From NCBI RefSeq assembly GCF_025195085.2, contig NZ_JANAVY020000006.1, forward strand, positions 1-64,000: a stretch of 64,000 bases of DNA. The letters are read 5' to 3'. Numbering within the stretch: the first letter of the stretch is position 1; each line of letters starts with the position of its first letter. Below the pieces are notes generated by a model. The model worked only from the letters and a program-made list of their open reading frames with translations, was not told where the DNA came from and did not search any database. Made by a program: the position numbers and the translations under genes. Shown here piece after piece: positions 17,744-28,317 of this stretch. The DNA is from Vibrio intestinalis (GTDB taxonomy: Bacteria; Pseudomonadota; Gammaproteobacteria; Enterobacterales; Vibrionaceae).

Positions 17744-19414
17744 ATGAAAACCAAACTAGTCGCACTTGCAACAACAGCTGCGTTATTTAGTGGTGCTTCT
17801 TTAGCCGCTGATGACAAGCTCACTATCGGTATTTCTCAATACCCTTCTACACTGCACCCTGTTATCGATAGTATGGTTGCACAAGCCTATACTCACGGCT
17901 TCTCACTACGTAGTACATTAGGCTATGACCAAAAGTGGGAGCTAGTTTGTTTCCTATGTGAAGAAGTTCCAACATTTGAAAACGGTCAAGCAGAAGTTGT
18001 AGACCGTCCTAATGCCAAGGAAGGTGAAAGCGCTAAAGGCGTGAAGATGACGGTCAAATTTAAGAAAGACCTATTCTGGGGTGACGGTACACCTATCACA
18101 ACCAAAGACGTGGCGTTTTGGTACAAGATGGCAACCTCTTCGGACGTGCAAGGCAATGCTGGCCTTTCAACTTTCCAACACATTGAAGATCTAAAAGTCA
18201 TCGATGATCATACCGTTGAAGTTTACGTTGATCGCGTGTCATACAAGTACAATGCGTACTACGTACCTGATGTGCTACCAAGCCATCTTGAAGAAGCCAT
18301 CTTCGATGCAAATCCAAAAGAGTACCACCTAAAAACCAAATACGTGACAGAGCCAACTAACCCGGGTTTATATAACGGCCCTTACAAGATTCATAACCTA
18401 AAACAAGGTCAGTTCGTTAAGCTTGCGCTAAACCCACACTGGAAAGGCAAACAACCTGAATTCAAAGACATCACGCTAAAGACCGTGTCAGATACTCAGG
18501 CACTACAAGCAAACTTGCTCTCTGGCGACGTAGATTACATCCCTGGTGAAATGGGCTTGTCACTAGACCAAGCGCTTCAGTTCAAGAAAAAATTTGCTGA
18601 CAAATACATCGTTGATATTCGCCCAGCAGCGGTATACGAACACTTAGACCTACAACTCGACAATGAGCACCTAAAAGATGTGCGTGTGCGTCAAGCACTA
18701 CTGTTCGGTTTAGACCGCGAACTACTTACTGAGAAACTGTTTGCTGGCCAGCAGAAAGTGGCGAGCTCTAGCGTAAGTCCATTGGATGCCTCTTTTGATG
18801 CGTCTGCGCCTAACTACCCGTTTGATCAAGAGAAAGCGAAAGCCCTTCTTAAAGAAGCGGGCTACGAGCTAGTAAACGGCGTACAAATGAAAAACGGCAA
18901 GCCACTTGAGCTTGAGTTCATGACAACTTCAGGCAATAAGACTCGTGAACTGGTACAGCAATTTGCTCAAGGCCAATGGAAGAAGATCGGTGTTAAAATC
19001 ATCATCAACAACCAAACGGCACGTGTTTACTTTGGTACTACGCTGACAGAGCGTAAGCACAAAGGCTTAGCTATGTTTGCATGGGGCAGCTCACCTGAGC
19101 AGCTGCCACGTACAACCATGCACTCTGAATATATTCCGACTAAAGACAATGGTTGGTCTGGTCAAAACTACGCTGGTTACTCAAACCCAGCAATGGATAA
19201 AGTGATCGAGCAAATCGAAGCTGAGCTTAACGTAGAAAAACGCATGGAACTTTGGAAAACCTTCCAAAACATCTATGCTACAGAGCTCCCTGCACTACCA
19301 CTTTACTACCGTGCAGACAGCTTCATCCTGCCTAAATGGCTGAAAGGCGTTGAGCCAACAGGCCATCAGAACTACTCAAGCTTCTGGGCAGAAAACTGGA
19401 CACGTACTAACTAA
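17744..19414 (+). CDS. ABC importer substrate-binding protein, peptide/oligosaccharide (SBP family 5)
   Basis: This 556-residue periplasmic protein has a signal peptide MKTKLVALATTAALFSGASLA cleaved before ADDKL. The body is typical of SBP family 5 (DppA/OppA/NikA), including LFWGDGTPITTKDVAFWYKM and VRVRQALLFGLDRELLTEKL. Family members bind di- and oligopeptides, nickel, or oligosaccharides such as cellobiose or chitobiose. The ligand here cannot be told from sequence. The ATG at 17744 is used instead of 17723 because it follows ATGGAGATC and starts the signal peptide. It is the first gene of a five-gene operon and is separated by 15 bases from the first ATPase gene. Confidence 0.9.
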   Translation: MKTKLVALATTAALFSGASLAADDKLTIGISQYPSTLHPVIDSMVAQAYTHGFSLRSTLGYDQKWELVCFLCEEVPTFENGQAEVVDRPNAKEGESAKGVKMTVKFKKDLFWGDGTPITTKDVAFWYKMATSSDVQGNAGLSTFQHIEDLKVIDDHTVEVYVDRVSYKYNAYYVPDVLPSHLEEAIFDANPKEYHLKTKYVTEPTNPGLYNGPYKIHNLKQGQFVKLALNPHWKGKQPEFKDITLKTVSDTQALQANLLSGDVDYIPGEMGLSLDQALQFKKKFADKYIVDIRPAAVYEHLDLQLDNEHLKDVRVRQALLFGLDRELLTEKLFAGQQKVASSSVSPLDASFDASAPNYPFDQEKAKALLKEAGYELVNGVQMKNGKPLELEFMTTSGNKTRELVQQFAQGQWKKIGVKIIINNQTARVYFGTTLTERKHKGLAMFAWGSSPEQLPRTTMHSEYIPTKDNGWSGQNYAGYSNPAMDKVIEQIEAELNVEKRMELWKTFQNIYATELPALPLYYRADSFILPKWLKGVEPTGHQNYSSFWAENWTRTN

Positions 19415-19429
19415 GCGATTGGAATGTCT

Positions 19430-20359
19430 ATGAGTGAAATCATACTAGACGTTCGCAATATGAGTGTGGCCGTTGGGCCACACTTCGCAGTTAAGGATGT
19501 CAATTATCAAATCAAATCTGGTGAAATCTTAGGTATTGTTGGCGAATCAGGTTGCGGTAAATCGCTGACCTCGCTTTCAGTCATGGGCTTGCTGGATAAA
19601 AAACTCGACCTCTCTGGTGAAATTTTGTTCCAAGGTGAAAACCTTGTCGGCATGTCAGAAAGGCGTTATCAAAAAATTCGTGGTGAAGGTATTGGAATGA
19701 TTTTCCAAGAACCGATGACGGCTCTAAACCCTGTCGTGACTGTCGGGGAACAAGTTGCTGAGATGTTTATCATCCACGAAAACGAATCAAAAGCGGAAGC
19801 GATGAACCGAGCCATTGAGATGCTGAGACAGGTTCATATTCCCTACCCAGAAAGACGAGCAAAAGCCTTCCCACACGAGCTTTCAGGCGGTATGCGCCAA
19901 CGTGTGATGATTGCTATGGCACTTGCATGTAAGCCCAAAGTGTTGATTGCCGATGAGCCAACCACAGCGCTGGATGTAACTGTGCAAGCACAAGTACTCG
20001 ATCTACTTGAAGAGCTACGCGAGACCACAGGGACAGCCATTCAATTTATCAGTCACTCTCTTGGGGTGGTATCACAAATCTCTGACCGCGTAATGGTGAT
20101 GTATGCAGGCCAAGTGGTTGAGCTTGCCGATGTAAACGAAATCTTCGATAACCCGCAGCATCCATACACTCAGGCATTGCTCGATACGATTCCTCGTGTT
20201 GGCGTCAATGTTGATCGCCTACCTGCAATTCCGGGCAGTGTGCCTCCTTTGGATAAACGCGGTGAGAATTACACCTTCCGCGATCGTTGCCCAGAGCTTT
20301 ACGATCACTATGTAGAAGTAGCGAAGCAGCGCAATGCGATTCACGGAGGGCTTTCATAA
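19430..20359 (+). CDS. ABC importer ATPase (DppD/OppD type)
   Basis: About 309 residues. It shows Walker A GESGCGKS (about 39-46), signature LSGGMRQR, Walker [13 protein letters not shown] and the C-terminal oligopeptide-transporter extension ([22 protein letters not shown]). That extension in some relatives carries an Fe-S-like cysteine cluster; here few cysteines remain. Two in-frame ATG codons exist, at 19424 and 19430. The second is at better distance from TTGGAA. The stop overlaps the start of the next ATPase by one base (TAATG), so the two subunits are coupled and probably form a heterodimer. Confidence 0.92.
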   Translation: MSEIILDVRNMSVAVGPHFAVKDVNYQIKSGEILGIVGESGCGKSLTSLSVMGLLDKKLDLSGEILFQGENLVGMSERRYQKIRGEGIGMIFQEPMTALNPVVTVGEQVAEMFIIHENESKAEAMNRAIEMLRQVHIPYPERRAKAFPHELSGGMRQRVMIAMALACKPKVLIADEPTTALDVTVQAQVLDLLEELRETTGTAIQFISHSLGVVSQISDRVMVMYAGQVVELADVNEIFDNPQHPYTQALLDTIPRVGVNVDRLPAIPGSVPPLDKRGENYTFRDRCPELYDHYVEVAKQRNAIHGGLS

Positions 20360-21186
20360 TGCCACTACTCGAAGTTAAAAACCTGCAAAAACGTTATGTT
20401 CTTGACCCGGGATCTATGTTTGGTCGTGAGCCCCATTACTTGCATGTGACCAAAAATGTGTCACTCAAGTTAGAAGCGGGTAAAACGTTAGCCGTGGTGG
20501 GTGAATCTGGCTCAGGTAAATCTACCCTAGGCCGTATGGTCAGTATGCTTGATGTGCCAGATTCAGGCGACATCCTCATTTCTGGTCAAGAAGTATCTCG
20601 TTTAAGCAGCAAAGCTCAACGTCCGTTGAGACAACGTATTGGCCTAGTTTTCCAAGACCCATATTCTGCGCTCAATCCAAGAATGCCAATTCTCGACTCT
20701 CTTATCGAGCCAATGAAGGTTAATGGCGTTGGTGACAAACAATCTCAACGCGCTCGCGCCTTAGAGGTGTTGGAATGGGTAGGCATGCACGAAGATGTGC
20801 TTACACGTTACCCACATGAGTTTTCTGGCGGCCAAAGACAACGTATCGCCATCGCTCGCGCTTTGATGTTAAAGCCCGATCTGATCATTGCTGATGAACC
20901 ACTCTCAGCTTTGGATGTGTCGGTCCAGTCTCAGATCCTTAACCTATTTAAAGATCTGCAACAAGAGCATGGCATCGCATTCTTCTTTATCAGCCACGAT
21001 ATGGCGGTAGTGTATCACCTTGCCCATGACATCTTAGTGATGAAAAGTGGCGAAATTGTCGAGCACGCAACCAAAGAAGCTTTCTTCGCTAATCCTAAAC
21101 ACCCATACAGCCAAGAGCTACTTAATGCGGTTCCGGATATTGGTAATGCTCGTCGACGTAATCAAGCAGAGCGGAAATCTGCTTAG
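20359..21186 (+). CDS. ABC importer ATPase (DppF/OppF type)
   Basis: The 275-residue product begins [14 protein letters not shown]. Walker A is GESGSGKST, signature [15 protein letters not shown], and Walker [15 protein letters not shown]. It pairs with the preceding ATPase. A longer in-frame start at 20287 lies inside the previous gene; the ATG at 20359 follows ACGGAGGG and overlaps the previous stop. The next gene starts 44 bases downstream. Confidence 0.93.
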   Translation: MPLLEVKNLQKRYVLDPGSMFGREPHYLHVTKNVSLKLEAGKTLAVVGESGSGKSTLGRMVSMLDVPDSGDILISGQEVSRLSSKAQRPLRQRIGLVFQDPYSALNPRMPILDSLIEPMKVNGVGDKQSQRARALEVLEWVGMHEDVLTRYPHEFSGGQRQRIAIARALMLKPDLIIADEPLSALDVSVQSQILNLFKDLQQEHGIAFFFISHDMAVVYHLAHDILVMKSGEIVEHATKEAFFANPKHPYSQELLNAVPDIGNARRRNQAERKSA

Positions 21187-21230
21187 TACAAAAGATAACA
21201 ACAAAGAAGACTCAACCACTTGGACGTAAT

Positions 21231-22196
21231 ATGAAGAGCTTTTTTATTTCAAGAATTTTGCAGATGCTATTGGTGCTATTTTTAGCGTCATTTGCAGCAT
21301 ACAACCTTATGGGTTTAATGCCGGGTGACCCAATCGATTTGATGGCCCAGCATGATCCCAACATTTCATCAGAAGATATTGCGCGCCTAAAAGCCGAACT
21401 CGGTTTAGACAAACCTGTGTATGTGCGCTACTTCCACTGGCTAGGTAACGCCGTACAAGGTGACCTTGGCTATTCACGCATGTTCTCGCTTCCTGCGATT
21501 GATGTGCTATGGGATGCCATGAAGAACACCTTATTGCTGGTCGGTAGCGGCACGCTGCTGTCTATTTTTATTGCCTTACCTATTGGGGTTATCTGTGCGG
21601 TGAAGCAGAACAAAGCCACCGATTATATTATTAGTGGCGTAACCTATCTGTTTCTTTCCACTCCAGCTGCTTGGCTAGCACTGATGCTGATCATGATCTT
21701 CTCAGTGGTCTACCCTATCTTCCCAGCAGGCGGAACAGGTGAAGCCGAAGGGGCGGAAGGGTTCGATAAACTCAAATACATGGTGTTGCCAATATTGAGT
21801 CTAACCCTGCTAAGTATTGCTTCCATTTCACGCTTTATGCGCTCAAGTATGCTTGAAGTATTCAGACAAGATTTTGTACGCACCGCAAAAGCCAAAGGCG
21901 CTTCCTCTACTCGTGTTCTCTTTAAACACTGTATTAAAAACGGCATGCTACCAATGATCACTGTGTTGGCGATGGATGTAGCGGCGCTGATGAGTGGCGC
22001 AGTTCTCACAGAGACCATCTTTAGCTGGCCGGGCATTGGTAAACTCACGGTCGATTCTATTAACGGCAATGACTACAACGTCGCTATGCTGTGCTTTATG
22101 GTGGCGACTTCTGCCATCTTAATCATGAACTTTGTCGCTGACATTCTGTATTCAAAAGTTGACCCTCGTATCAACCTAACAAGAGGGACGAACTAA
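21231..22196 (+). CDS. ABC importer permease (DppB/OppB type)
   Basis: A 321-residue inner-membrane protein with about six membrane segments. It carries the family motifs MPGDPIDLM near residue 29 and the EAA loop (RTAKAKGASSTRVLFKHCIKN). The N-terminal FLASFAAYNLMGLMPGD and IFSWPGIGKLTVDSI are typical of DppB. Its stop overlaps the next permease start (TAATG). Confidence 0.93.
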   Translation: MKSFFISRILQMLLVLFLASFAAYNLMGLMPGDPIDLMAQHDPNISSEDIARLKAELGLDKPVYVRYFHWLGNAVQGDLGYSRMFSLPAIDVLWDAMKNTLLLVGSGTLLSIFIALPIGVICAVKQNKATDYIISGVTYLFLSTPAAWLALMLIMIFSVVYPIFPAGGTGEAEGAEGFDKLKYMVLPILSLTLLSIASISRFMRSSMLEVFRQDFVRTAKAKGASSTRVLFKHCIKNGMLPMITVLAMDVAALMSGAVLTETIFSWPGIGKLTVDSINGNDYNVAMLCFMVATSAILIMNFVADILYSKVDPRINLTRGTN

Positions 22197-23104
22197 TGAG
22201 TTATATTGAAAACCGTAGTCAAAACCCTTGGGTACAGGTGTGGCAACGTTTGTACCGCCATAAGCTGGCGATTGTATCGCTGGTCTTTCTTGTTCTACTA
22301 ACTACTATCTGTTTTAGCGCTGGGCCGATCTCTGACTGGCTAGGTGTTGATCCGTATGGCGACGATCTTTTCAGCCGCTACGAAGTGCCTGATGAAGATA
22401 ATGTGTTAGGTACGGATGAGCTAGGCCGCGATATCTTTACCCGCTTATTACTTGGTGGCCAAGTATCACTAACGTTTGCCTTTATGGCGGCGATTGTTAC
22501 ATCAGTCATTGGTACGACATTAGGTGTGATTGCTGGCTACCATGGTGGCCGAGTAGACGCGTTCATTATGCGTGCCGCTGACTTCATCATCAGTTTGCCA
22601 AGTATCATGTTGCTAATTTTGATTCAGAGTATCGACATGACCAAGCTAGGCTTCTCTGAGGAGTTAGTCCGTAGTGACAGCTTTAGTATCTATCGCTTAG
22701 TAGTGGTGCTTTCACTGTTAGGTTGGCCATTTGCCGCCCGTCTTGTGCGTTCAAATACTCTATCGGTCAAACACCGAGAGTATGTTCAAGCGGCAATTGG
22801 CTACGGTGCAAGTCACTGGTTTGTCATGCTAAGACACATCGTGCCAAACGTTATCGCACCTGTAATCACCGCAACCACGCTGGGTATCGGTGGCGCAATC
22901 TTGACCGAGAGTGCACTCAGCTTCCTTGGTTTTGGTATCAACCCGCCTACACCATCTTGGGGCAACATGCTGCAAAACGCTCGTGAAGCGCTTTGGGTTT
23001 ACCCAATGGCGGCCGTGTATCCAGGCATAATGGTACTGTTTACTGTAGTGACCATTAACTTCCTCGGTGATGGTCTACAAGAAGCGATTGACCCTAAATC
23101 GTAA
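22196..23104 (+). CDS. ABC importer permease (DppC/OppC type)
   Basis: A 302-residue inner-membrane protein beginning with a short cytoplasmic arm. LGTDELGRDIFTRLLLGGQVSL is the DppC hallmark, with an EAA loop (REYVQAAIGYGASHWFVMLRHI) and a C-terminal LSFLGFGINPPTPSWGNML block. It is the last gene of the SBP-ATPase-ATPase-permease-permease operon, followed at once by a strong terminator. Confidence 0.93.
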   Translation: MSYIENRSQNPWVQVWQRLYRHKLAIVSLVFLVLLTTICFSAGPISDWLGVDPYGDDLFSRYEVPDEDNVLGTDELGRDIFTRLLLGGQVSLTFAFMAAIVTSVIGTTLGVIAGYHGGRVDAFIMRAADFIISLPSIMLLILIQSIDMTKLGFSEELVRSDSFSIYRLVVVLSLLGWPFAARLVRSNTLSVKHREYVQAAIGYGASHWFVMLRHIVPNVIAPVITATTLGIGGAILTESALSFLGFGINPPTPSWGNMLQNAREALWVYPMAAVYPGIMVLFTVVTINFLGDGLQEAIDPKS

Positions 23105-23130
23105 CTTCCTAAACCTCACAGTCTAAATGT

Positions 23131-23165
23131 AAGCGGACGGGTTAACGAAACCCGCCCGCTTTTTA
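23131..23165 (+). terminator. Terminator of the ABC importer operon
   Basis: AAGCGG-A-CGGGTT pairs with AACCCG-C-CCGCTT (one internal A/C mismatch) across a small loop and is followed by TTTTTAT. Confidence 0.85.
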
Positions 23166-23322
23166 TAAAACGGGCTCAACATCACTGTGTACCAAACTCG
23201 CCCTTGAGAATGCGCAATAAGTTACGCATAATCGCCATCCTTAAAATTCTAAATCGCTCTATTTCATAGATATTTACTAAAATTCGCTATGGCCCAGAGC
23301 CACAATCTACAGCAGTAAAAAG

Positions 23323-24024
23323 ATGGCTAAGAAAAACAAGTCTCGCGCCAATAAGACTAAAAAATCCGGCAATCCTAGCCGCGCACCTCAGAAAACAGTA
23401 AACAAAAAAGAGAAAAAACCAATTAAGTGGAAACGTATTTTCGCTGGAGCGGCGGTATTTGCAGCGTTCTTCTTCGCGATTAATTGGTACAACTCTCCAA
23501 CCAACTACGTCTTTCGTATGGGGTTGTGGGATCTCGTCCACGACGAAGTGCGGTACGACCGACCTAGAGATTACTTCCGCATGGTTGAAGAAGGCGAAAT
23601 CGACGATCTTTACGAGCGCATTTCAAGTGTGATCAAAAGCAACGGTATGTCGGAAGAGATGACCTTAAACGAACTATTCAAAGATCATCCTAAAATTACT
23701 GACTTTGCAGTACGAGAGATTGAAACTTTCCGCGATATTGATGGCGAACTCAGGCCTGTGACTGTGGTGAGCATCACCTTTAATGAAAAAGATCGTTATA
23801 TGTTCCGCTTACTCGAATTTTCAATGTACAACCCATACCACATACCACTTCCTTTCCATTATGAAATGGTCTCGGCTGCGGGCGTTAGAACATACAAAGA
23901 TGAAGAAGGTGAGCTGCACGTAAGACGTAATATTAGTCCTTTTGAAATCATTTCGGACTTCTACAACGACGACTTCTCTCCTGAAGGGTACCTGCCCCTT
24001 CCTGAACAAGAAACACAGAACTAA
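23323..24024 (+). CDS. Single-pass membrane protein of unknown function
   Basis: The 233-residue protein has a very lysine-rich cytoplasmic N terminus (about residues 1-40, almost half Lys/Arg/Asn), one membrane segment (about 41-58, IFAGAAVFAAFFFAINW) and a ~170-residue mixed alpha/beta domain outside. By the positive-inside rule the C-terminal domain is periplasmic. I do not recognise a family. It stands alone between two terminators, with no operon context. Confidence 0.7.
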   Translation: MAKKNKSRANKTKKSGNPSRAPQKTVNKKEKKPIKWKRIFAGAAVFAAFFFAINWYNSPTNYVFRMGLWDLVHDEVRYDRPRDYFRMVEEGEIDDLYERISSVIKSNGMSEEMTLNELFKDHPKITDFAVREIETFRDIDGELRPVTVVSITFNEKDRYMFRLLEFSMYNPYHIPLPFHYEMVSAAGVRTYKDEEGELHVRRNISPFEIISDFYNDDFSPEGYLPLPEQETQN

Positions 24025-24034
24025 TTCACTTTAT

Positions 24035-24062
24035 CTAAGCCCTATTGCTAGGGCTTAGTCTT
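24035..24062 (+). terminator. Terminator-like hairpin after 23323-24024
   Basis: CTAAGCCCTA (24035-24044) and TAGGGCTTAG (24049-24058) form a perfect 10-bp stem with a TTGC loop, followed by TCTTCCT, a weak U-tract. Confidence 0.65.
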
Positions 24063-24486
24063 CCTCACCGATCTTCGATAACCCTACAAAGATCACAGTC
24101 TTATCATTTAGGCCACCGAGTAAACGCTCACTTTCTTGTCTCCTGCTTACTATTCTCCTAACGCCTTCCCATATCAGCCACACACTAATAGTCATCACAA
24201 GCAATTGATTTAAAGGCATTTAAATTCAACTTAACGCCTATCAATAAATTGATATTTTGGCCACTTTCCCGATTAAAGCTAAAACACACCCTCTATTTGT
24301 TCGTTTTTGGAATCAATTATTTTCATTTAACCCATATATCCCAAAATAACAAGTGCGTAACATTCGTCACCACAACAAACAAAGCTTTCGACTATCTTGT
24401 TGTAAAGCCCATAAGTTAAGTGAACATTGTGAGTTACTAGGCTAGCTAGACTCATTTATTGTCCAGCCCCTATTAGGATCCAAACT
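24063..24486. other. Gene-free stretch upstream of lldD
   Basis: About 420 AT-rich bases without a coding frame. The lldD promoter should lie here. I saw no clear operator palindrome and no small-RNA-like terminator inside it. Confidence 0.4.
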
Positions 24487-25626
24487 ATGATTATCTCTGC
24501 TTCTACAGACTACCGTGCAGCCGCAAAAGCAAAACTGCCTCCGTTCTTATTCCATTATATTGATGGCGGCTCATACAACGAGCACACCTTGCGCCGTAAT
24601 ACCGATGATCTCTCTGACATTGCTCTGCGCCAGCGCGTGTTGAACAACATGGAAGACCTCAGTTTAGAAACAGAGTTGTTTGGTGAAAAACTGGCAATGC
24701 CTATCGCCCTAGCACCAGTTGGCCTAACGGGTATGTACGCTCGCCGTGGAGAAGTTCAGGCGGCAAAAGCGGCAGACAACAAAGGCATTCCTTTTACTAT
24801 GTCGACTGTATCAGTTTGCCCTATTGAAGAAGTGACGCCAGCAATTGAACGTCCAATGTGGTTTCAGCTTTATGTTCTAAAAGACCGCGGCTTTATGCGC
24901 AATGTATTAGAGCGAGCTAAAGCAGCAGGAGTAACCACGCTAGTGTTTACGGTTGATATGCCAGTACCTGGTGCTCGTTACCGCGATATGCACTCAGGCA
25001 TGAGCGGCCCTAACGCTGCAATGCGCCGTATTTTTCAATCCATGCGCCACCCAAGCTGGGCAATGGATGTTGGCTTAATGGGCAAGCCGCACGATTTAGG
25101 CAACATCTCCGCTTACCGAGGTGAACCAACTAAGCTAGAGGATTACATTGGTTGGTTAGGTGCTAACTTTGACCCATCAATTTGCTGGAAAGATCTTGAG
25201 TGGATTCGTGATTTCTGGGATGGCCCTATGGTGATTAAAGGTATCCTAGACACTGAAGATGCGAAAGACGCCGTGCGTTTTGGCGCTGATGGTATCGTTG
25301 TATCAAACCACGGCGGACGCCAACTCGACGGCGTAATGTCGACTGCGCGCGCGTTACCTGATATTGCAGACGCAGTAAAAGGCGATCTAAAAATCCTTGT
25401 CGATTCAGGTATTCGTACCGGGCTAGATGTGGTTCGCATGTTGGCACTTGGCGCAGACTGTACCTTGCTAGGCCGTTCGTTCGTGTACGCACTTGCTGCG
25501 CAAGGCCAAGCGGGCGTTGAAAATCTGCTAGATTTGTACGACAAAGAGATGCGTGTTGCGATGACGCTGACTGGCGCGAACACCATCCAAGACATTACTC
25601 GCGAGTCATTGGTAAAAATCAGCTAA
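24487..25626 (+). CDS. lldD: L-lactate dehydrogenase (FMN, respiratory)
   Basis: The 379-residue protein belongs to the FMN-dependent alpha-hydroxyacid dehydrogenases. It begins [20 protein letters not shown], like E. coli LldD. The catalytic base is H275 in [12 protein letters not shown], and [16 protein letters not shown] is the N-terminal FMN-region block. It oxidises L-lactate to pyruvate and feeds electrons to quinone at the inner membrane. No lldP permease or lldR regulator adjoins it; it is a single-gene unit with its own terminator. Confidence 0.95.
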   Translation: MIISASTDYRAAAKAKLPPFLFHYIDGGSYNEHTLRRNTDDLSDIALRQRVLNNMEDLSLETELFGEKLAMPIALAPVGLTGMYARRGEVQAAKAADNKGIPFTMSTVSVCPIEEVTPAIERPMWFQLYVLKDRGFMRNVLERAKAAGVTTLVFTVDMPVPGARYRDMHSGMSGPNAAMRRIFQSMRHPSWAMDVGLMGKPHDLGNISAYRGEPTKLEDYIGWLGANFDPSICWKDLEWIRDFWDGPMVIKGILDTEDAKDAVRFGADGIVVSNHGGRQLDGVMSTARALPDIADAVKGDLKILVDSGIRTGLDVVRMLALGADCTLLGRSFVYALAAQGQAGVENLLDLYDKEMRVAMTLTGANTIQDITRESLVKIS

Positions 25627-25645
25627 CTCATTATCAATAAAGACT

Positions 25646-25670
25646 AAAAAGGCACCCATGGGTGCCTTTT
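25646..25670. terminator. Bidirectional terminator between lldD and the M23 gene
   Basis: AAAAGGCACCCATGGGTGCCTTTT is a perfect palindrome with A and T runs at the ends, placed between convergent genes. Confidence 0.85.
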
Positions 25671-25692
25671 CTATCTTTCGCTACTATATGGC

Positions 25693-27075
25693 TTATATGC
25701 CGTACTGAATCACACCACTGCTTGATTTCTGACTCAGTAGCTCAATTTCTCTCTGTTCTAACATTTTATCGAGTTCATTGCGTCGCTGCTTAAACGCTAT
25801 AATTTCCTTCTGCGGAACAGAATTTGCCATTGGTATATTCGCCTTCATAGCGTTAACCGCACGACCACGAATGATCAATTCATAGTGTATATGCGGGCCA
25901 GTCACACGGCCTGTTTTACCTGATAAACCAATACGCTGTCCACGAGATATTTTCTGACCTTTACGCACCAAAATTTTACTCAAGTGAAGGTAGCGAGTTT
26001 TATAGGTCGTACCATGCTGAATCACCACGTACTTACCCGCGTAGGGGTGATTTCTAGTTAACAGCACAACACCATCACCAGTCGATACAATTGGTGTACC
26101 TGTGGGCGTTGCCCAGTCCGTACCGTTGTGCGGGGATACTCTTCCTGTAACTGGGTGCTTGCGCTTAGGGTTAAAGTGAGAGCTTAAACGGTAATTACCA
26201 TTAACAGGCATACGCTGAAACGCACGCTGTAAGCTATCTCCGTTTTGATCGTAGTACTGACCATCGCTGTGCAAATAAGCGGTTAGTACACGACCACGGT
26301 TAAAAATCTTAATCGCTTGAATTTCACGATTGCCAGTTAGCTCATCGCCTACAAATTGACGCGATTGCACCACTTCAAACTTATCGCCCGCTCGTAAATC
26401 ACGCGCAAAGTTAACCTTGTCTTTTAACAGCGTCACGATCTGGTCAATCTCAGCGCTGCCAAGGCCTAGACGATTCACTGATTGAGAGAAACTGCCGGAG
26501 ATCTCACCAATTAATGGAAACTCTTTCCATTCGCCCGGAATTTTGACGTCTTCAAACTCATAACTGCCATCATCTAAACGCGAATAAACTGCGCGCTCAA
26601 CCATGCTAAATTCAAGTTCCATTTTGGCTAGTTGGCTGGTTTCTTCATCACGCCAAAAACGTAATTTATTGCCCGGTTTAAGGGTATCTAATGCAAGATA
26701 GTTAAGGTCGGTTTCCATGATCTTCATTAGATCTGAGTAACCAAATCCAAGTTGATCAAAGATACTGCTGAGGTTGTCACCAGACTGAATCTCGTATTCA
26801 AAATCTGGCACGTTTGGTGATTCAAATGTTTCGGTCAATAACGTATCGACCAATTCAGTATCAGGAAGGGAAAGATCAATAGTGCGCTTAGTATTTACAC
26901 CTCCTCCAAGTGAAGCCAACATCACTGCTGTGACGACTGGTAAACTTAAAAGCATCCACTTTTTTCGCTTGGGAAGTTCTGCAACGCGAGCTTTCAACGT
27001 TCTAGCTAGCACAATTAGACCTATTATTCTGATTAACAAACGCCTAAGAGTACGGATTTCTGTGCAGGTTGTCAC
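25693..27075 (-). CDS. M23 family peptidoglycan endopeptidase (ShyA-like)
   Basis: About 460 residues: an N-terminal membrane anchor or signal (about 41-60, WMLLSLPVVTAVMLASLGGG), a LysM-like/OapA region (about 90-145, with YEIQSGDNLSSIFDQLG), a linker domain and a C-terminal LytM/M23 domain (about 300-420). Zn ligands are visible in SPHNGTDWATPTGTPI (His and Asp) and GPHIHYEL (HxH). Such enzymes cut peptide crosslinks so that the sacculus can grow. The annotated start is GTG with little ribosome-binding signal, and internal starts are possible, so the N terminus is uncertain. Length and domain order fit V. cholerae ShyA-type proteins; exact orthology is not established. Confidence 0.88.
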   Translation of the reverse strand: MTTCTEIRTLRRLLIRIIGLIVLARTLKARVAELPKRKKWMLLSLPVVTAVMLASLGGGVNTKRTIDLSLPDTELVDTLLTETFESPNVPDFEYEIQSGDNLSSIFDQLGFGYSDLMKIMETDLNYLALDTLKPGNKLRFWRDEETSQLAKMELEFSMVERAVYSRLDDGSYEFEDVKIPGEWKEFPLIGEISGSFSQSVNRLGLGSAEIDQIVTLLKDKVNFARDLRAGDKFEVVQSRQFVGDELTGNREIQAIKIFNRGRVLTAYLHSDGQYYDQNGDSLQRAFQRMPVNGNYRLSSHFNPKRKHPVTGRVSPHNGTDWATPTGTPIVSTGDGVVLLTRNHPYAGKYVVIQHGTTYKTRYLHLSKILVRKGQKISRGQRIGLSGKTGRVTGPHIHYELIIRGRAVNAMKANIPMANSVPQKEIIAFKQRRNELDKMLEQREIELLSQKSSSGVIQYGI

Positions 27076-27098
27076 CTAATTGCTGAAAGGATGCGATC

Positions 27099-27124
27099 TA
27101 AAAAAGGCGCTTCAATGCGCCTCT
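27099..27124 (-). terminator. Terminator of the CBM48 gene
   Basis: On the minus strand AGGCGC/GCGCCT flank a six-base loop and are followed by six T. Confidence 0.75.
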
Positions 27125-27184
27125 TATATATACTATGAAGATAAACGGCATTATCCGTTTAGGTAACTTATTGATTAGAAGAAT

Positions 27185-27484
27185 CTACTGGTAAGTTGAT
27201 ACCAATCCATTATCTTCACCGTAACCATTCGGTGTGAACTGATCCGCTGAAGGGTCATTCACCCACTTCCGATTATCAACTAGATAACGAAACTCAAATT
27301 GCTGATCTTTCGGCAAGCGAGTTTTGAATTTATACGATTTAGTTTTCGCGACCTTTTTCATTTGAGTTGGTTGCCAATCTAAAAAGTCTGCAACCAATTC
27401 GACTGATTGCTCGGCCTGCTCTTGTGGCAGTTCAAAAGTTACTTCTACTTCGTTTTTGGTTTTAAAAAAACGTTTGATGATCAT
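27185..27484 (-). CDS. Small CBM48/early-set glycogen-binding-like protein
   Basis: The 99-residue protein consists of one isoamylase N-terminal (CBM48/E-set) domain: VTFELPQEQAEQSVELVADF, DWQ near residue 42, and FEFRYLVDNRKWVNDPSAD toward the end, which is typical of AMPK-type glycogen-binding folds. It has no catalytic domain. Stand-alone domains of this type are found in Vibrio, but their role is not clear to me. The start at 27484 follows GGAGAG; a longer frame from 27505 lacks such a site. Confidence 0.85.
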   Translation of the reverse strand: MIIKRFFKTKNEVEVTFELPQEQAEQSVELVADFLDWQPTQMKKVAKTKSYKFKTRLPKDQQFEFRYLVDNRKWVNDPSADQFTPNGYGEDNGLVSTYQ

Positions 27485-27624
27485 GTTTCTCTCCGTCAAC
27501 AACAAAAAATCCGTCTTTACCCTTCATTCTTCCCCATACTGTTTGGGGCAAGAGAGACAAAGGGGTTAGCCAAAACCAATATAAGCAATCTAACTCATAT
27601 GCACAATACCGTAATAAATTCGGA

Positions 27625-28242
27625 TTAGTTAACCTCGCTCAACTCAAGCGAGTTACTCAGCGTAAAACTGCGTTCAACCTTTTGTGTTGGCAAATCAGCA
27701 TAAGATTGAGATTCGCTATGCTCTAGATAGAGCAAATTCAACTTATCAAATTGATATTGCAAAGATTTGACAGTAATTCTATCGCCAAGAAATACGCTGT
27801 TTTTCATCACCATTCGTGCTCGTTGTTGGTCATATTCAAAGGTCACCAAGTAGTAAAATAGGCCGCTACCTTGGTTTGATACAGTAACGATAGTGGTAAA
27901 TTGATTGAGCTCTATGGCATTCATCCAACGAGTGCTTACTTGCACGTTGCCACGTTCAGCGCCATCATGATAGTCGCCACTCGCCCACATACCTTCAACG
28001 TCATAACTGTTCAAAAAGGCATTTGCACCGCTTTCAGGGACTGTGATTACCCATGGGTTAGGTGTTTTTATCGAGAACAGCTGCAACATAATCGGGTCAG
28101 AAGTTTGTGCTTGGCTTGGAAACTTGGCAAGAATCTCTTCATCACTAATGGAGAATCGATACACTCCAGCCAATATCACAACAACCAAAAGCAACAAAGG
28201 CACAAGTAAAATCAGAGGTATAGGCAATCTGCGCTTAGGCAT
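27625..28242 (-). CDS. Membrane-anchored periplasmic protein of unknown function
   Basis: The 205-residue product has one strongly hydrophobic N-terminal segment (about residues 7-28, IPLILLVPLLLLVVVILAGV) after a short basic stretch. A ~175-residue beta-rich domain follows, probably periplasmic. No family is recognised. It lies between the CBM48 gene (same strand, 140 bases downstream) and a divergent GFA-like gene. Confidence 0.7.
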   Translation of the reverse strand: MPKRRLPIPLILLVPLLLLVVVILAGVYRFSISDEEILAKFPSQAQTSDPIMLQLFSIKTPNPWVITVPESGANAFLNSYDVEGMWASGDYHDGAERGNVQVSTRWMNAIELNQFTTIVTVSNQGSGLFYYLVTFEYDQQRARMVMKNSVFLGDRITVKSLQYQFDKLNLLYLEHSESQSYADLPTQKVERSFTLSNSLELSEVN

Positions 28243-28317
28243 ACAAACACCATTTGTATAGTGAGGATTTTAGTGATAAACCTTAACAATAGAAGGTCGT
28301 AAGCTCAAGGAACCAGC